In this document: positions 1 through 7,748 of the stretch, one piece after another
Layout of the letters: each line of letters begins with the position of its first letter
Position numbering within the stretch: position 1 is the first letter of the stretch
Assembly: GCA_018712915.1 (NCBI GenBank)
Contig: DVGC01000061.1
Location: 1-43,175, forward strand
DNA: 43,175 nt
Reading direction: 5' to 3'
Source: Candidatus Copromonas faecavium (nom. illeg.)
GTDB lineage: Bacteria; Bacillota; Clostridia; Lachnospirales; Lachnospiraceae
Program-made: the position numbers and the translations under genes
The notes under the pieces: generated by a model
Databases searched by the model: none
The model's input: only the letters and a program-made list of their open reading frames with translations
Told to the model about the DNA's origin: nothing

Positions 1-16
1 AAAAGGAGAAAAGAAC

Positions 17-895
17 ATGACGGAAGGGGCGGATATCAGTTTTGTACATCTGGGTATTTCCATCCAGCATATGGAAAAGAGTTTTTCCATTGGAGGAATT
101 TCCTTTGCCTATTATGGACTGATTATTGGCATTGGAATGGTGGCCGGGCTGTTGGTTGCGCAGGCGGATGCCAAACGCCGGGGACAGAATCCGGATATCT
201 ATCTGGACTTTGCGATGTATGTGCTGATTTTTTCCATCCTCGGAGCAAGAATCTATTACGTAATTTTCCAGTGGGATTATTACAGGAACCACCTGGCGGA
301 AATTATTAATCTGCGCAGAGGAGGCCTGGCCATTTATGGGGGAATTATTGCCGGGGTGCTGACGCTGATTGTTTTTACCAGGAAGAGGAAACTCTCGTTT
401 TTATCCATGGCTGATTCTGCCTGCCTTGGGCTGCTGACGGGGCAGATCATTGGCCGGTGGGGAAATTTTGTCAATTGCGAGGCCTTTGGCGGATATACGG
501 ACGGGCTGTTTGCCATGAGGCTGAAACGGAGTATTGTGAATGAAAACATGATTTCCCAGGATCTTCTGGATCACCTGATTGTGGAAAACGGAATCGAATA
601 TATCCAGGTTCATCCTACTTTTTTGTATGAGTCCATGTGGAATCTGGGAGTGCTTCTGTTTTTGCTCTGGTACCGGAAACGAAAGAAGTTTACCGGAGAA
701 ATCATGTGGCTTTATCTTGCCGGCTATGGAATAGGGAGAACGTGGATTGAGGGACTGAGAACGGACCAGCTTCTGATTCCGGGAACGTCGATTGCCGTTT
801 CTCAGGCATTGTCAGTGGTTCTAGTGGTGGTTTCCGTTTCTGTGATTCTGTTCTGTCGCCGGAAAGCAGTGGGTGAAAGAAAGGAAAATACCTGA
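17..895 (+). CDS. lgt: prolipoprotein diacylglyceryl transferase
   Basis: Transfers the diacylglyceryl group of phosphatidylglycerol to the lipobox cysteine of pre-lipoproteins in the cytoplasmic membrane. The 292-residue length is normal for the family. The protein is a multi-pass membrane protein with the expected order of hydrophobic segments, including YYGLIIGIGMVAGLL near residues 32-46. It has the family signature GRWGNFVNCEAFGG near residues 146-159 and the later motifs HPTFLYES and GIGRTWIEGLR. An AAGGAG ribosome binding site lies about 8 bases before the ATG. It is the first gene of the window, so an upstream operon partner cannot be excluded. A likely substrate encoded here is the GerMN lipoprotein at 20623. 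Confidence 0.96.
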   Translation: MTEGADISFVHLGISIQHMEKSFSIGGISFAYYGLIIGIGMVAGLLVAQADAKRRGQNPDIYLDFAMYVLIFSILGARIYYVIFQWDYYRNHLAEIINLRRGGLAIYGGIIAGVLTLIVFTRKRKLSFLSMADSACLGLLTGQIIGRWGNFVNCEAFGGYTDGLFAMRLKRSIVNENMISQDLLDHLIVENGIEYIQVHPTFLYESMWNLGVLLFLLWYRKRKKFTGEIMWLYLAGYGIGRTWIEGLRTDQLLIPGTSIAVSQALSVVLVVVSVSVILFCRRKAVGERKENT

Positions 896-896
896 T

Positions 897-1052
897 ATGT
901 GTGGAGCGAAGGATGACCTGATCGGCCAGATTGAAGCTGCCAGAAAGAAACTCAATGACAGTATTGATGCGAAAGAAGACTATAATCAGATTTACCAGTT
1001 CAGTGTGGAGCTGGATCAGCTGATTGAACGGTATATTGAAGCCGGATATTAG
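897..1052 (+). CDS. Spo0E-like aspartyl-phosphate phosphatase (51 aa)
   Basis: A short gene one base after the lgt stop, with an AAAGGA-type ribosome binding site inside the end of lgt. The 51-residue product is predicted to be two helices: a first helix (IEAARKKLND) and a second carrying FSVELDQLIERY. The S-x-x-L-D-x-x-I core of the second helix is the hallmark of the Spo0E family, small proteins that dephosphorylate Spo0A~P and delay sporulation in Bacillus. Family assignment rests on this motif, the length and the helical pattern. The target in this organism (Spo0A or another receiver) is inferred. The gene is probably co-transcribed with lgt, because the terminator follows it. Confidence 0.8.
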   Translation: MCGAKDDLIGQIEAARKKLNDSIDAKEDYNQIYQFSVELDQLIERYIEAGY

Positions 1053-1127
1053 CCTGTGGCCACAATTGAATAGGGAACAGCGGCGGACCGGGATCTGAAG
1101 ATTCTGCAGCCGGCCCGGTGAAGGAAA

Positions 1128-1162
1128 GAAGCTCTGCTTTTGGCAGGGCTTCTTTTGCTTTT
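1128..1162 (+). terminator. Rho-independent terminator after the Spo0E-like gene
   Basis: A 10-bp stem (1128-1137 with 1143-1152, one T-G wobble) has a 5-base loop and is followed by TTTTGCTTTT. It separates the lgt unit from the mraZ promoter. Confidence 0.88.
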
Positions 1163-1221
1163 CCCGGCTTCCGGCGTCTTCTGGCAATTCTTACCAGAAA
1201 GAAAAAAAACTTAAAAATTCC

Positions 1222-1250
1222 TTGCCGTTTTTTTGTAAATGTAGTAAGAT
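1222..1250 (+). promoter_or_regulatory. sigma-A promoter of mraZ operon
   Basis: TTGCCG at 1222-1227, a 17-base spacer and TAAGAT at 1245-1250. Transcription would start near 1257, immediately before the GTGG repeats. Confidence 0.8.
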
Positions 1251-1257
1251 TAAAACA

Positions 1258-1305
1258 GAAGTGGCGGAAAGTGGGTCAAAGTGGATCTTAATGGTAGGAA
1301 AGTGG
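1258..1305 (+). promoter_or_regulatory. MraZ-box direct repeats (operator)
   Basis: GTGG occurs at 1261, 1271 and 1281, an exact 10-bp period, with AAA or GAA before each copy. A further AAAGTGG lies at 1299-1305. MraZ proteins bind such helically phased TGGG/AAAGTG-type repeats and repress their own operon. The position just after the predicted start site fits repression by the mraZ product encoded next. Confidence 0.75.
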
Positions 1306-1341
1306 TGGCCCATGGAGCACAGGGGATGACAGGAGAAAAAG

Positions 1342-1767
1342 ATGTTCATTGGGGAGTACAGTCACACGATCGATGCAAAAGGCCGTTTGATTGTTCCATC
1401 CAAATTCCGTGAGCAGCTGGGCGAAGAGTTCGTTGTGACAAAGGGGTTGGATGGATGTCTCTTTGTGTACGAAAATTCTGAATGGAAATCCTTTGAAGAA
1501 AAGCTGCATGCCCTTCCTCTTACAAATGCAAACGCGAGAAAGTTTACCAGGTTTTTTCTGGCCGGAGCCTGTGCCTGTGAGGTAGACCGGCAGGGCCGAA
1601 TCCTGATTCCGGCAGTTTTAAGAGAATTTGCCAAGCTGGAAAAGGATGTGGTTCTGGTGGGCGTGGGAAGCCGGATTGAAATCTGGAACAAGTCCATCTG
1701 GAGTGAGAAAAATGTGTACGATGACATGGACGAAATCGCAGAGAACATGGAAGGACTGGGCATATGA
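1342..1767 (+). CDS. mraZ: transcriptional regulator MraZ
   Basis: DNA-binding regulator of the division and cell-wall cluster. It has two AbrB-like MraZ repeats: [13 protein letters not shown] near residues 11-23 and the second copy [16 protein letters not shown] near residues 79-94. The 141-residue length is typical. AGGAG lies 6 bases before the ATG. The gene heads the operon and overlaps rsmH by 4 bases (ATGA), the usual translational coupling. Phased GTGG repeats upstream are its probable binding site, so the operon is likely self-repressed. Confidence 0.96.
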   Translation: MFIGEYSHTIDAKGRLIVPSKFREQLGEEFVVTKGLDGCLFVYENSEWKSFEEKLHALPLTNANARKFTRFFLAGACACEVDRQGRILIPAVLREFAKLEKDVVLVGVGSRIEIWNKSIWSEKNVYDDMDEIAENMEGLGI

Positions 1768-2699
1768 TGTTTGAGCACAAATCCGTCCTTTTAAAGGAAA
1801 CGGTCGACAGCCTGAATCTTAAGCCGGGAGGCACCTATGTGGATGGGACTCTGGGCGGAGGCGGACATGCCTTTGAGGTTCTGACCCGCCTTGGCGGAAA
1901 GGGATGTCTGATTGGCATTGACCAGGATGCGGATGCCATCAAAGCCGCATCAGAGCGTCTCGCCTGCTTTCGGGAACAGGTGACCATTGTAAGAGACAAT
2001 TACAGAAATATCCGCACGGTGCTGGAAGATCTGGGGATCGCTCAGGTTGACGGTATTTATCTGGATTTGGGAGTCTCTTCCTATCAGCTGGATACGGCTG
2101 ACAGGGGATTTACCTACCGGGAAAATGCCGCTCTCGATATGAGAATGGATCAGAGAAACGGACTGACGGCCGCCGATGTGGTGAACGGATACAGTGAAGA
2201 AGAGCTTTTCCGGATCCTTAAGGACTACGGAGAAGAACGATTCGCCGGCAGGATAGCAAGACAGATTGTAAAGGCAAGAGAAAACCACCGGATCGAGACA
2301 ACGGACGAACTGGTGGAACTGATTAAGGCGGCCATTCCGGCAAAAATGCGGGCGGAAGGCGGCCATCCGGCCAAAAGGACCTTTCAGGCCATCCGGATTG
2401 AGGTCAATCAGGAGCTTCAGGTGCTGAAGGAGTCCATCGATACCATGATAGAGCTTCTGGCTCCGGGAGGACGGCTTTCCATTATTACCTTCCATTCCCT
2501 GGAGGACCGGATTGTGAAGAACGGGTTTCGAACCAATGAACATCCATGCATCTGCCCGCCGGATTTTCCGGTGTGTGTCTGCGGGAGGAAAAGCAAAGGA
2601 AAAGTGATAACAAGAAAGCCTGTTGTACCGACAGAAGAGGAGCTTTCAGAGAACCGGCGCGCCAAAAGCGCCAAGCTCCGGGTATTTGAACGGGCTTAG
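1764..2699 (+). CDS. rsmH: 16S rRNA m4C1402 methyltransferase RsmH
   Basis: SAM-dependent N4-methyltransferase acting on cytidine 1402 (E. coli numbering) of 16S rRNA, also called MraW. The SAM-binding loop [15 protein letters not shown] is at about residues 27-41, followed by [16 protein letters not shown] and [15 protein letters not shown], all typical of the family. The 311-residue length is standard. The ATG overlaps the mraZ stop as ATGA, with AAGGA 8 bases upstream; a second ATG follows one codon later. The conserved position directly after mraZ supports the call. Confidence 0.97.
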   Translation: MMFEHKSVLLKETVDSLNLKPGGTYVDGTLGGGGHAFEVLTRLGGKGCLIGIDQDADAIKAASERLACFREQVTIVRDNYRNIRTVLEDLGIAQVDGIYLDLGVSSYQLDTADRGFTYRENAALDMRMDQRNGLTAADVVNGYSEEELFRILKDYGEERFAGRIARQIVKARENHRIETTDELVELIKAAIPAKMRAEGGHPAKRTFQAIRIEVNQELQVLKESIDTMIELLAPGGRLSIITFHSLEDRIVKNGFRTNEHPCICPPDFPVCVCGRKSKGKVITRKPVVPTEEELSENRRAKSAKLRVFERA

Positions 2700-2725
2700 A
2701 AATCGCAGGAAGGGAGAGAGAGCAT

Positions 2726-3208
2726 ATGGCAGCAAAGAGCCGCAGAAGGCAGAGCCCTTACGGGGCGGCCTACGTGTCCGGAAGTGCCGCGAGAAAGCTG
2801 GCGCCTGTGGACGAGCCGGTCAGACGGCCCAAAAAGCGGAATCGGATTGATGCTGTTACAATCAGAAGAAACAGAGAAAAGGCGCTGCAGATGGACCTCC
2901 CCTATGTGGTTGCACTGACCATCGCCGCAGTATGCGCCCTTTATTTGTGTGTCAATTATCTGCAGCTGCAGTCTTCCATTTCTGCCAGACTGCAGAACAT
3001 TGAAACGCTGGAAAAGGAGATCGAGACCTTAAAGACCAATAACGACGCTTTGGAGACTCGAATTGAGACATCCGTGGATCTGGACTATGTATACGAGGTG
3101 GCGACAGAGGAACTGGGCATGGTTTATGCCAACAAGGATCAGGTGCGCCTGTATGGCAAGACAGAAAGCGAGTATGTAAGACAGTATGAAGACATCCCGG
3201 AGCAATAA
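2726..3208 (+). CDS. ftsL: cell division protein FtsL-like
   Basis: Small bitopic septum protein, 160 residues. It has a basic cytoplasmic N-terminus rich in Arg, Lys and Pro, one membrane segment (LPYVVALTIAAVCALYLCV, about residues 56-74) and an extracellular coiled coil (LQNIETLEKEIETLKTNN) that in this family pairs with DivIC and FtsQ. The sequence of FtsL is poorly conserved, so the call rests on architecture and on its place between rsmH and the class B PBP. Ribosome binding site AGGAAGGGAG lies about 9 bases upstream of the ATG. Its end overlaps the next gene by 23 bases. Confidence 0.85.
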   Translation: MAAKSRRRQSPYGAAYVSGSAARKLAPVDEPVRRPKKRNRIDAVTIRRNREKALQMDLPYVVALTIAAVCALYLCVNYLQLQSSISARLQNIETLEKEIETLKTNNDALETRIETSVDLDYVYEVATEELGMVYANKDQVRLYGKTESEYVRQYEDIPEQ

Positions 3209-5456
3209 TCACGGAAACAAAAAAATTTTCACACGGTTCATGCAGGAAAAGCTGGCAGTTACGTTTCTCGTAACGATGCTGGCTTTGTTTGGACTTGTGG
3301 TTGTTTTGTACCGGATGGTGGAGGAAAACAACCAGGAATACACGCAGATTGTGCTGCGCCAGCATTCCTCCTATGACAGCCGGACCCTGCCTTACCGGCG
3401 GGGGGATATTGTGGACCGGAACGGAACCTATCTGGCCACCAGTGAGATGGTGTACAATCTGATTATCGATCCCAACCAGATCAACCAGCGTAAGGATAAT
3501 TATCTGGAACCAACGGTGACGGCCCTCTGTGACGTATTTGGATATGACAGGACGGAGCTGCTGAATCTGATTAACGAGAATGCCGATTCCTATTATGTTC
3601 CTTATGAGAAACAGCTTTCTGCGGATCAGAAGGAGGCGTTTGAGGCCAAAGCTGATGAGATGAATGCGGCATTTGCCGCCGAAGGCAGCAGAAACCGGGT
3701 GCGGGGCGTCTGGTTTGAACAGGAATACCGGAGAGTATATCCGTATAATTCTCTGGCCTGCAATGTGGTGGGATTTTCCTACGATAATGGAAAGCAGGGA
3801 AACGGTGGAATCGAACAGTATTACAACAGCGAGCTTGTGGGCACCAACGGACGGGAGTACGGTTATCTGGATGATGAATCCAACATGGAGCGGGTTATTA
3901 AACCGGCAGAAAACGGCAACACGGTGGTTTCCACTATAGATGTCAACATTCAAAAGATTGTGGAAAAATATATTGACGAGTGGATGGCCGGAATCGGAAG
4001 CCAGACAGCAGCCGTCCTTGCCATGGACCCGAGAAACGGCGAAATTCTCGCCATGGCTTCCAACCGGCGGTATGATTTGAACAATCCCAGAGACTTAAGC
4101 GCTTATTATACCCAGGCGGAAATTGACGCCATGACGGAGGAGGAGATGAGCGAGGCCTGGAACCAGATGTGGAGAAACTTCTGCGTCAGCGATACCTATG
4201 AGCCTGGTTCTCCGGCCAAAGCACTGACCGTTTCCGCCTGTCTGGAAGAGGGGGTTATCAGTCCCAATTCCACCTTTGTCTGTGATGGAGGATATGATGT
4301 AGGCGGTTACCGGATCAAATGCGTCAGCCGCATTGGACATGGGACCATTGATCTGGAGCACACACTGATGCTGTCCTGCAATGACGCCATGATGCAGATG
4401 TCAGCAGCCCTTGGCGTGGACCGGTTTGCCAAATATCAGACTTTGTTTGGTATGGGACAGAAAACGGGAATCGATCTGCCTGGTGAAGCAGATACGTCCG
4501 GACTGATTTATACGGCGGAAAACATGGGGCCCACCGATTTGGCCTGCAATTCTTTCGGACAGACGTATAACTGTACCATGGTACAGATGGCGGCAGCTTT
4601 GTGTTCAGTAATCAACGGCGGTTCCTATTACGAACCCCATGTGGTGAAGCAGATTTTAAATGATCAGGGCGCCGTTGTGAAAAATGTGGAGCCGGTACTG
4701 GCTCGGGAGACCGTGTCCCAGTCCACCAGCGATTTTATCTGTGAAGCTCTGTTTCAGACGGTGGACAGCGAAGAAGGAACAGGAAAGGCAGGCCGTGTGG
4801 CCGGCTATAAAATCGGAGGAAAGACAGGAACGGCTCAGAAGATTCCCCGCTCTGCAAACAACTATCTGCTTTCCTTTGCCGGTTTTGCACCGGCGGATGA
4901 TCCGCAGATCCTTGTGTATGTGGTTATCGACACGCCCAATCTGCCGGGTGCCGAGCAGGCTCACAGCACTTTTGCGACCGAGGTGTTCCAGAAGATTATG
5001 ACGGAAGTTCTTCCTTATCTGAATATCTTCCCGGATACGGATGCGGCAGTTCCTGAAGATGAGAGCCTGGCGGGACAGAGCGAGGGAATTGTCAACAACA
5101 ATGAGGGCGGTCTGGAGCCGACGGAAGGAACCGGAGAGACTGCCGGAGACAACGGAGAAACCGGAACAGAAGCTCCTTCCGAACCTGAGACGGATGAAAA
5201 CGGAGAGACCATTCCGGCAACCGAACCGCCGGACGAAGAAATGATTCCCTATGAGGATGGTCTGGGGATTCCCGACAGCATGCCCGGAGGCGGAACCATT
5301 GAGCCGTCTTCCGGCGCCGTCCAGACAGGAGAAGCGCCGGGACCGGGGGAAAACAGCCCGGAGGAAACCAGCGGAGCCGAAGCTTCTTCGGAAGCTGCAG
5401 GAGAAACAGCTGCTTCAGAGGGAACGGCCGTTTCGGAAACAACTTCGCAGGAATAG
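3186..5456 (+). CDS. ftsI: class B penicillin-binding protein, FtsI/PBP2B type
   Basis: Septal DD-transpeptidase that cross-links peptidoglycan outside the membrane. After one membrane anchor (residues 20-42) come the PBP dimer region (RRGDIVDRNGTYLA) and the transpeptidase domain. Active-site motifs are SxxK as EPGSPAK (Ser342), SxN as SCN (397-399) and KTG as GGKTGTAQ (Lys546). The residues after the catalytic serine, P-A, differ from the common T-F. No PASTA domain is visible; instead about 140 residues at the C-terminus are low-complexity, rich in Glu, Gly, Pro, Thr and Ser. Cysteines flank the active site at Ser+37 and Ser+56. Position matches pbpB of Bacillus. The ATG lies inside ftsL. 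Confidence 0.93.
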   Translation: MKTSRSNNHGNKKIFTRFMQEKLAVTFLVTMLALFGLVVVLYRMVEENNQEYTQIVLRQHSSYDSRTLPYRRGDIVDRNGTYLATSEMVYNLIIDPNQINQRKDNYLEPTVTALCDVFGYDRTELLNLINENADSYYVPYEKQLSADQKEAFEAKADEMNAAFAAEGSRNRVRGVWFEQEYRRVYPYNSLACNVVGFSYDNGKQGNGGIEQYYNSELVGTNGREYGYLDDESNMERVIKPAENGNTVVSTIDVNIQKIVEKYIDEWMAGIGSQTAAVLAMDPRNGEILAMASNRRYDLNNPRDLSAYYTQAEIDAMTEEEMSEAWNQMWRNFCVSDTYEPGSPAKALTVSACLEEGVISPNSTFVCDGGYDVGGYRIKCVSRIGHGTIDLEHTLMLSCNDAMMQMSAALGVDRFAKYQTLFGMGQKTGIDLPGEADTSGLIYTAENMGPTDLACNSFGQTYNCTMVQMAAALCSVINGGSYYEPHVVKQILNDQGAVVKNVEPVLARETVSQSTSDFICEALFQTVDSEEGTGKAGRVAGYKIGGKTGTAQKIPRSANNYLLSFAGFAPADDPQILVYVVIDTPNLPGAEQAHSTFATEVFQKIMTEVLPYLNIFPDTDAAVPEDESLAGQSEGIVNNNEGGLEPTEGTGETAGDNGETGTEAPSEPETDENGETIPATEPPDEEMIPYEDGLGIPDSMPGGGTIEPSSGAVQTGEAPGPGENSPEETSGAEASSEAAGETAASEGTAVSETTSQE

Positions 5457-5553
5457 GCAGCCGGTATGCCAGAATCAGGTTTTCCGACTGGAAAATATGA
5501 AAATTTTATGGCAGGCGCCGGCTTCTTCCGGCGCCTGTGACAGCTGTGAAACT

Positions 5554-5593
5554 GGCCGTCCTGTCTCCTGTTTCGGGGGAAGGACGGCCTTTT
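5554..5593 (+). terminator. Rho-independent terminator after class B PBP
   Basis: GGCCGTCC (5554-5561) pairs with GGACGGCC (5582-5589) and is followed by TTTT. The 20-base loop can pair further (TCTCC with GGGGA). It would separate mraZ-rsmH-ftsL-PBP from spoVD. Confidence 0.7.
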
Positions 5594-5743
5594 CGCCGAC
5601 ATCTGCGGGATGCCCGGGAATTCCTGGGAAGATGCGGGCGGCCGAAGGTTTATCACGTCCGCAGAGCGGAATGATATCCGCGCATACAGGTTATGTGCTT
5701 ACCGTACAGATCCGGGCGCATCAAAATACTGCGGCCGGGAGCA

Positions 5744-5752
5744 TGGTATATT
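5744..5752 (+). promoter_or_regulatory. possible extended -10 promoter of spoVD
   Basis: TGG followed by TATATT gives an extended -10 element 53 bases before the chosen spoVD start. No -35 hexamer is visible at the right distance, and a sporulation-sigma promoter could not be recognised in this 348-base gap. The rest of the gap holds only the terminator and one inverted repeat at 5512-5537. Confidence 0.3.
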
Positions 5753-5804
5753 TTTTCTCCGGTTTCATAAAATGAATAACAAATGCCGTATGGACGGGGA
5801 TTCA

Positions 5805-7571
5805 ATGGCTTCTTTTTTGGCCCATCATAAAAGGAAGATTTTTGTGGTGATTCTCTGCTCTGCTTTGCTGATGACAGGGCTCTGCGGACAGCTGGGATAC
5901 CTGATGATTTTTCAGTCGGAACATTACAGTCAGATGGCCGAAGAGCTTCATGAGCGGGAACGAACCATTAAGGCGGCGCGGGGAGAAATCCGGGACCGGA
6001 ACGGGACGGTGATTGCAGCCAACCGGACGGTCTGCACTGTTTCCGTCATTCACAGCCAGATTGAGGAACCGGAACAGGTGATTGCCGTTCTCACTTCGGA
6101 ACTGGGGATTTCGGAAGCAGAAATCCGGAAAAAGGTGGAAAAACGATCTTCCAGGGAGATTATAAAGACCAATGTGGATAAGGCTGTGGGAGACCGGATT
6201 CGCGGACAGGGACTGGCCGGCGTCAAGGTGGATGAAGACTATAAGAGATATTACCCTTACGGAAGCATGGCCTCCAAGGTTTTAGGATTTACCGGGGCTG
6301 ACAATCAGGGAATTATCGGTCTGGAGGTCATGTATGAGTCAGAGCTGAAAGGCATGGACGGAAAAATCCTGACGCTGACGGATGCCAAGGGTGTGGAGCT
6401 TGAGAATGCCGGAGAGGATCGGATTGAACCGGTTCCCGGAAATACTCTGACGGTCAGTCTGGACGTCAATATTCAAAAGTACGCAGAGCAGGCAGCTTAC
6501 CAGGTGATGGAGAAAAAGGGAGCGAAGGCCGTTTCCATTATTATCATGAATCCTCAGAACGGGGAAATCTATGCTATGGTCAACGCGCCGGAATTTGATT
6601 TGAACAATCCATTTTCGCTGGAGGAGGCAAGTCTCTGGCAGCCGGAAGATGCCGGGGAAGAGAAGGGCGGCATGACAGCGGAAGAGCAGCAGCTGCTGCT
6701 GAACCAGATGTGGAGAAACCGATCCATCAATGATACGTATGAGCCCGGCTCCACCTTTAAGATTGTGACGGCTGCCGCCGGTCTGGAGCAGGGAGTGGTC
6801 AGCCTGACCGATCAGTTTTCCTGTCCGGGATTCCGCATCGTGGAGGACCGGAAAATCCGCTGTCACAAGGTGGGAGGACACGGATCGGAAACTTTTCTTC
6901 AGGGAGCCATGAACTCCTGCAATCCGGTGTTTATTGATGTGGGACAGCGGCTGGGGGTGGAAGCTTTTTATCACTATTTTCAGCAGTTTGGACTGCTGGA
7001 AAAAACGGGCATCGACCTGCCCGGAGAGGCGTCCACCATCATGCATAAAAAGGAGAACATGGGCCTGGTGGAGCTGGCAACGGTGTCCTTTGGGCAGTCC
7101 TTTCAGATTACGCCGATTCAGCTGATTACCACAGCCGCATCCATTATTAATGGAGGAAACCGGATCACGCCTCATTTCGCAGTCAGTGTGGAAAGAAACG
7201 ACGGAACAGGGTACCGGGAATATGAATATCCGGTGCGGACCGGCGTGGTGTCGGAGGAAACCAGTGCTGCCATGCGGTATATTCTGGAGCAGGTTGTGGC
7301 AGAAGGCAGCGGAAGAAAAGCGGCGGTGGAAGGCTATCGGATCGGAGGAAAAACGGCTACTTCGGAAAAACTGCCCAGAAGCCTGAAAAAATACATTTCT
7401 TCTTTTATCGGCTTTGCGCCGGCGGATGACCCTCAGGTCATTGCCCTGATTACCATTGACGAACCGGTGGGCATTTATTACGGAGGAACCATTGCGGCTC
7501 CCGTGATTGGAGATATTTTTAAGAATATTCTGCCTTATCTGGAAATTCAAATTGCAGAAGGTTCCGATTGA
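5805..7571 (+). CDS. spoVD: sporulation class B penicillin-binding protein, SpoVD-like
   Basis: Second class B PBP, a tandem paralogue of the preceding gene, in the position of Bacillus spoVD (spore cortex transpeptidase that works with the SEDS protein SpoVE). Membrane anchor IFVVILCSALLMTGLCG, then the dimer domain (RGEIRDRNGTVIAANRT) and the transpeptidase. Motifs are EPGSTFK (Ser316), SCN (371-373) and GGKTATSEK: the third motif reads KTA, not the usual KTG. Cys353 and Cys372 stand at Ser+37 and Ser+56. No PASTA domain; 588 residues. I chose the ATG at 5805 because GGACGGGGA precedes it and the anchor follows at once. The frame is open back to 5610, with ATGs at 5772 and 5790 lacking a good ribosome site. 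Confidence 0.88.
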   Translation: MASFLAHHKRKIFVVILCSALLMTGLCGQLGYLMIFQSEHYSQMAEELHERERTIKAARGEIRDRNGTVIAANRTVCTVSVIHSQIEEPEQVIAVLTSELGISEAEIRKKVEKRSSREIIKTNVDKAVGDRIRGQGLAGVKVDEDYKRYYPYGSMASKVLGFTGADNQGIIGLEVMYESELKGMDGKILTLTDAKGVELENAGEDRIEPVPGNTLTVSLDVNIQKYAEQAAYQVMEKKGAKAVSIIIMNPQNGEIYAMVNAPEFDLNNPFSLEEASLWQPEDAGEEKGGMTAEEQQLLLNQMWRNRSINDTYEPGSTFKIVTAAAGLEQGVVSLTDQFSCPGFRIVEDRKIRCHKVGGHGSETFLQGAMNSCNPVFIDVGQRLGVEAFYHYFQQFGLLEKTGIDLPGEASTIMHKKENMGLVELATVSFGQSFQITPIQLITTAASIINGGNRITPHFAVSVERNDGTGYREYEYPVRTGVVSEETSAAMRYILEQVVAEGSGRKAAVEGYRIGGKTATSEKLPRSLKKYISSFIGFAPADDPQVIALITIDEPVGIYYGGTIAAPVIGDIFKNILPYLEIQIAEGSD

Positions 7572-7596
7572 TTATTCTGTGAAAAGGACGTATACT
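7568..7596 (+). promoter_or_regulatory. sigma-A promoter of mraY operon, overlapping spoVD stop
   Basis: TTGATT (7568-7573), a 17-base spacer and TATACT (7591-7596). The -35 hexamer contains the spoVD TGA stop. It gives mraY-murD-SEDS-murA-ftsQ expression independent of the sporulation gene upstream, with a leader of about 145 bases. Confidence 0.78.
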
Positions 7597-7748
7597 ATTT
7601 TTACATGCGGCGCCGGTGTTCGGACCTCTTCCGATCTGAATGCTGACGCTGAACTTGGCGGAAGCGGATGCGTTTTCTGCCGGGAGGGCCAAAGGTTGAA
7701 TGCCCTCTGCAGATCCTGACAGGGATACATAAGAGATTGAGGTGCAGC

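Noticed and set aside
2952-3953. 333-codon open frame on the minus strand across ftsL and the class B PBP
   Set aside because: It lies opposite genes with clear motifs, has no ribosome site, and its product looks like a composition artefact. The same holds for the minus-strand frame at 6339-7550.
5512-5537. Perfect 10-bp inverted repeat CAGGCGCCGG/CCGGCGCCTG as terminator
   Set aside because: No T-tract follows. The hairpin at 5554-5593 with TTTT is the better terminator, though this one may assist.
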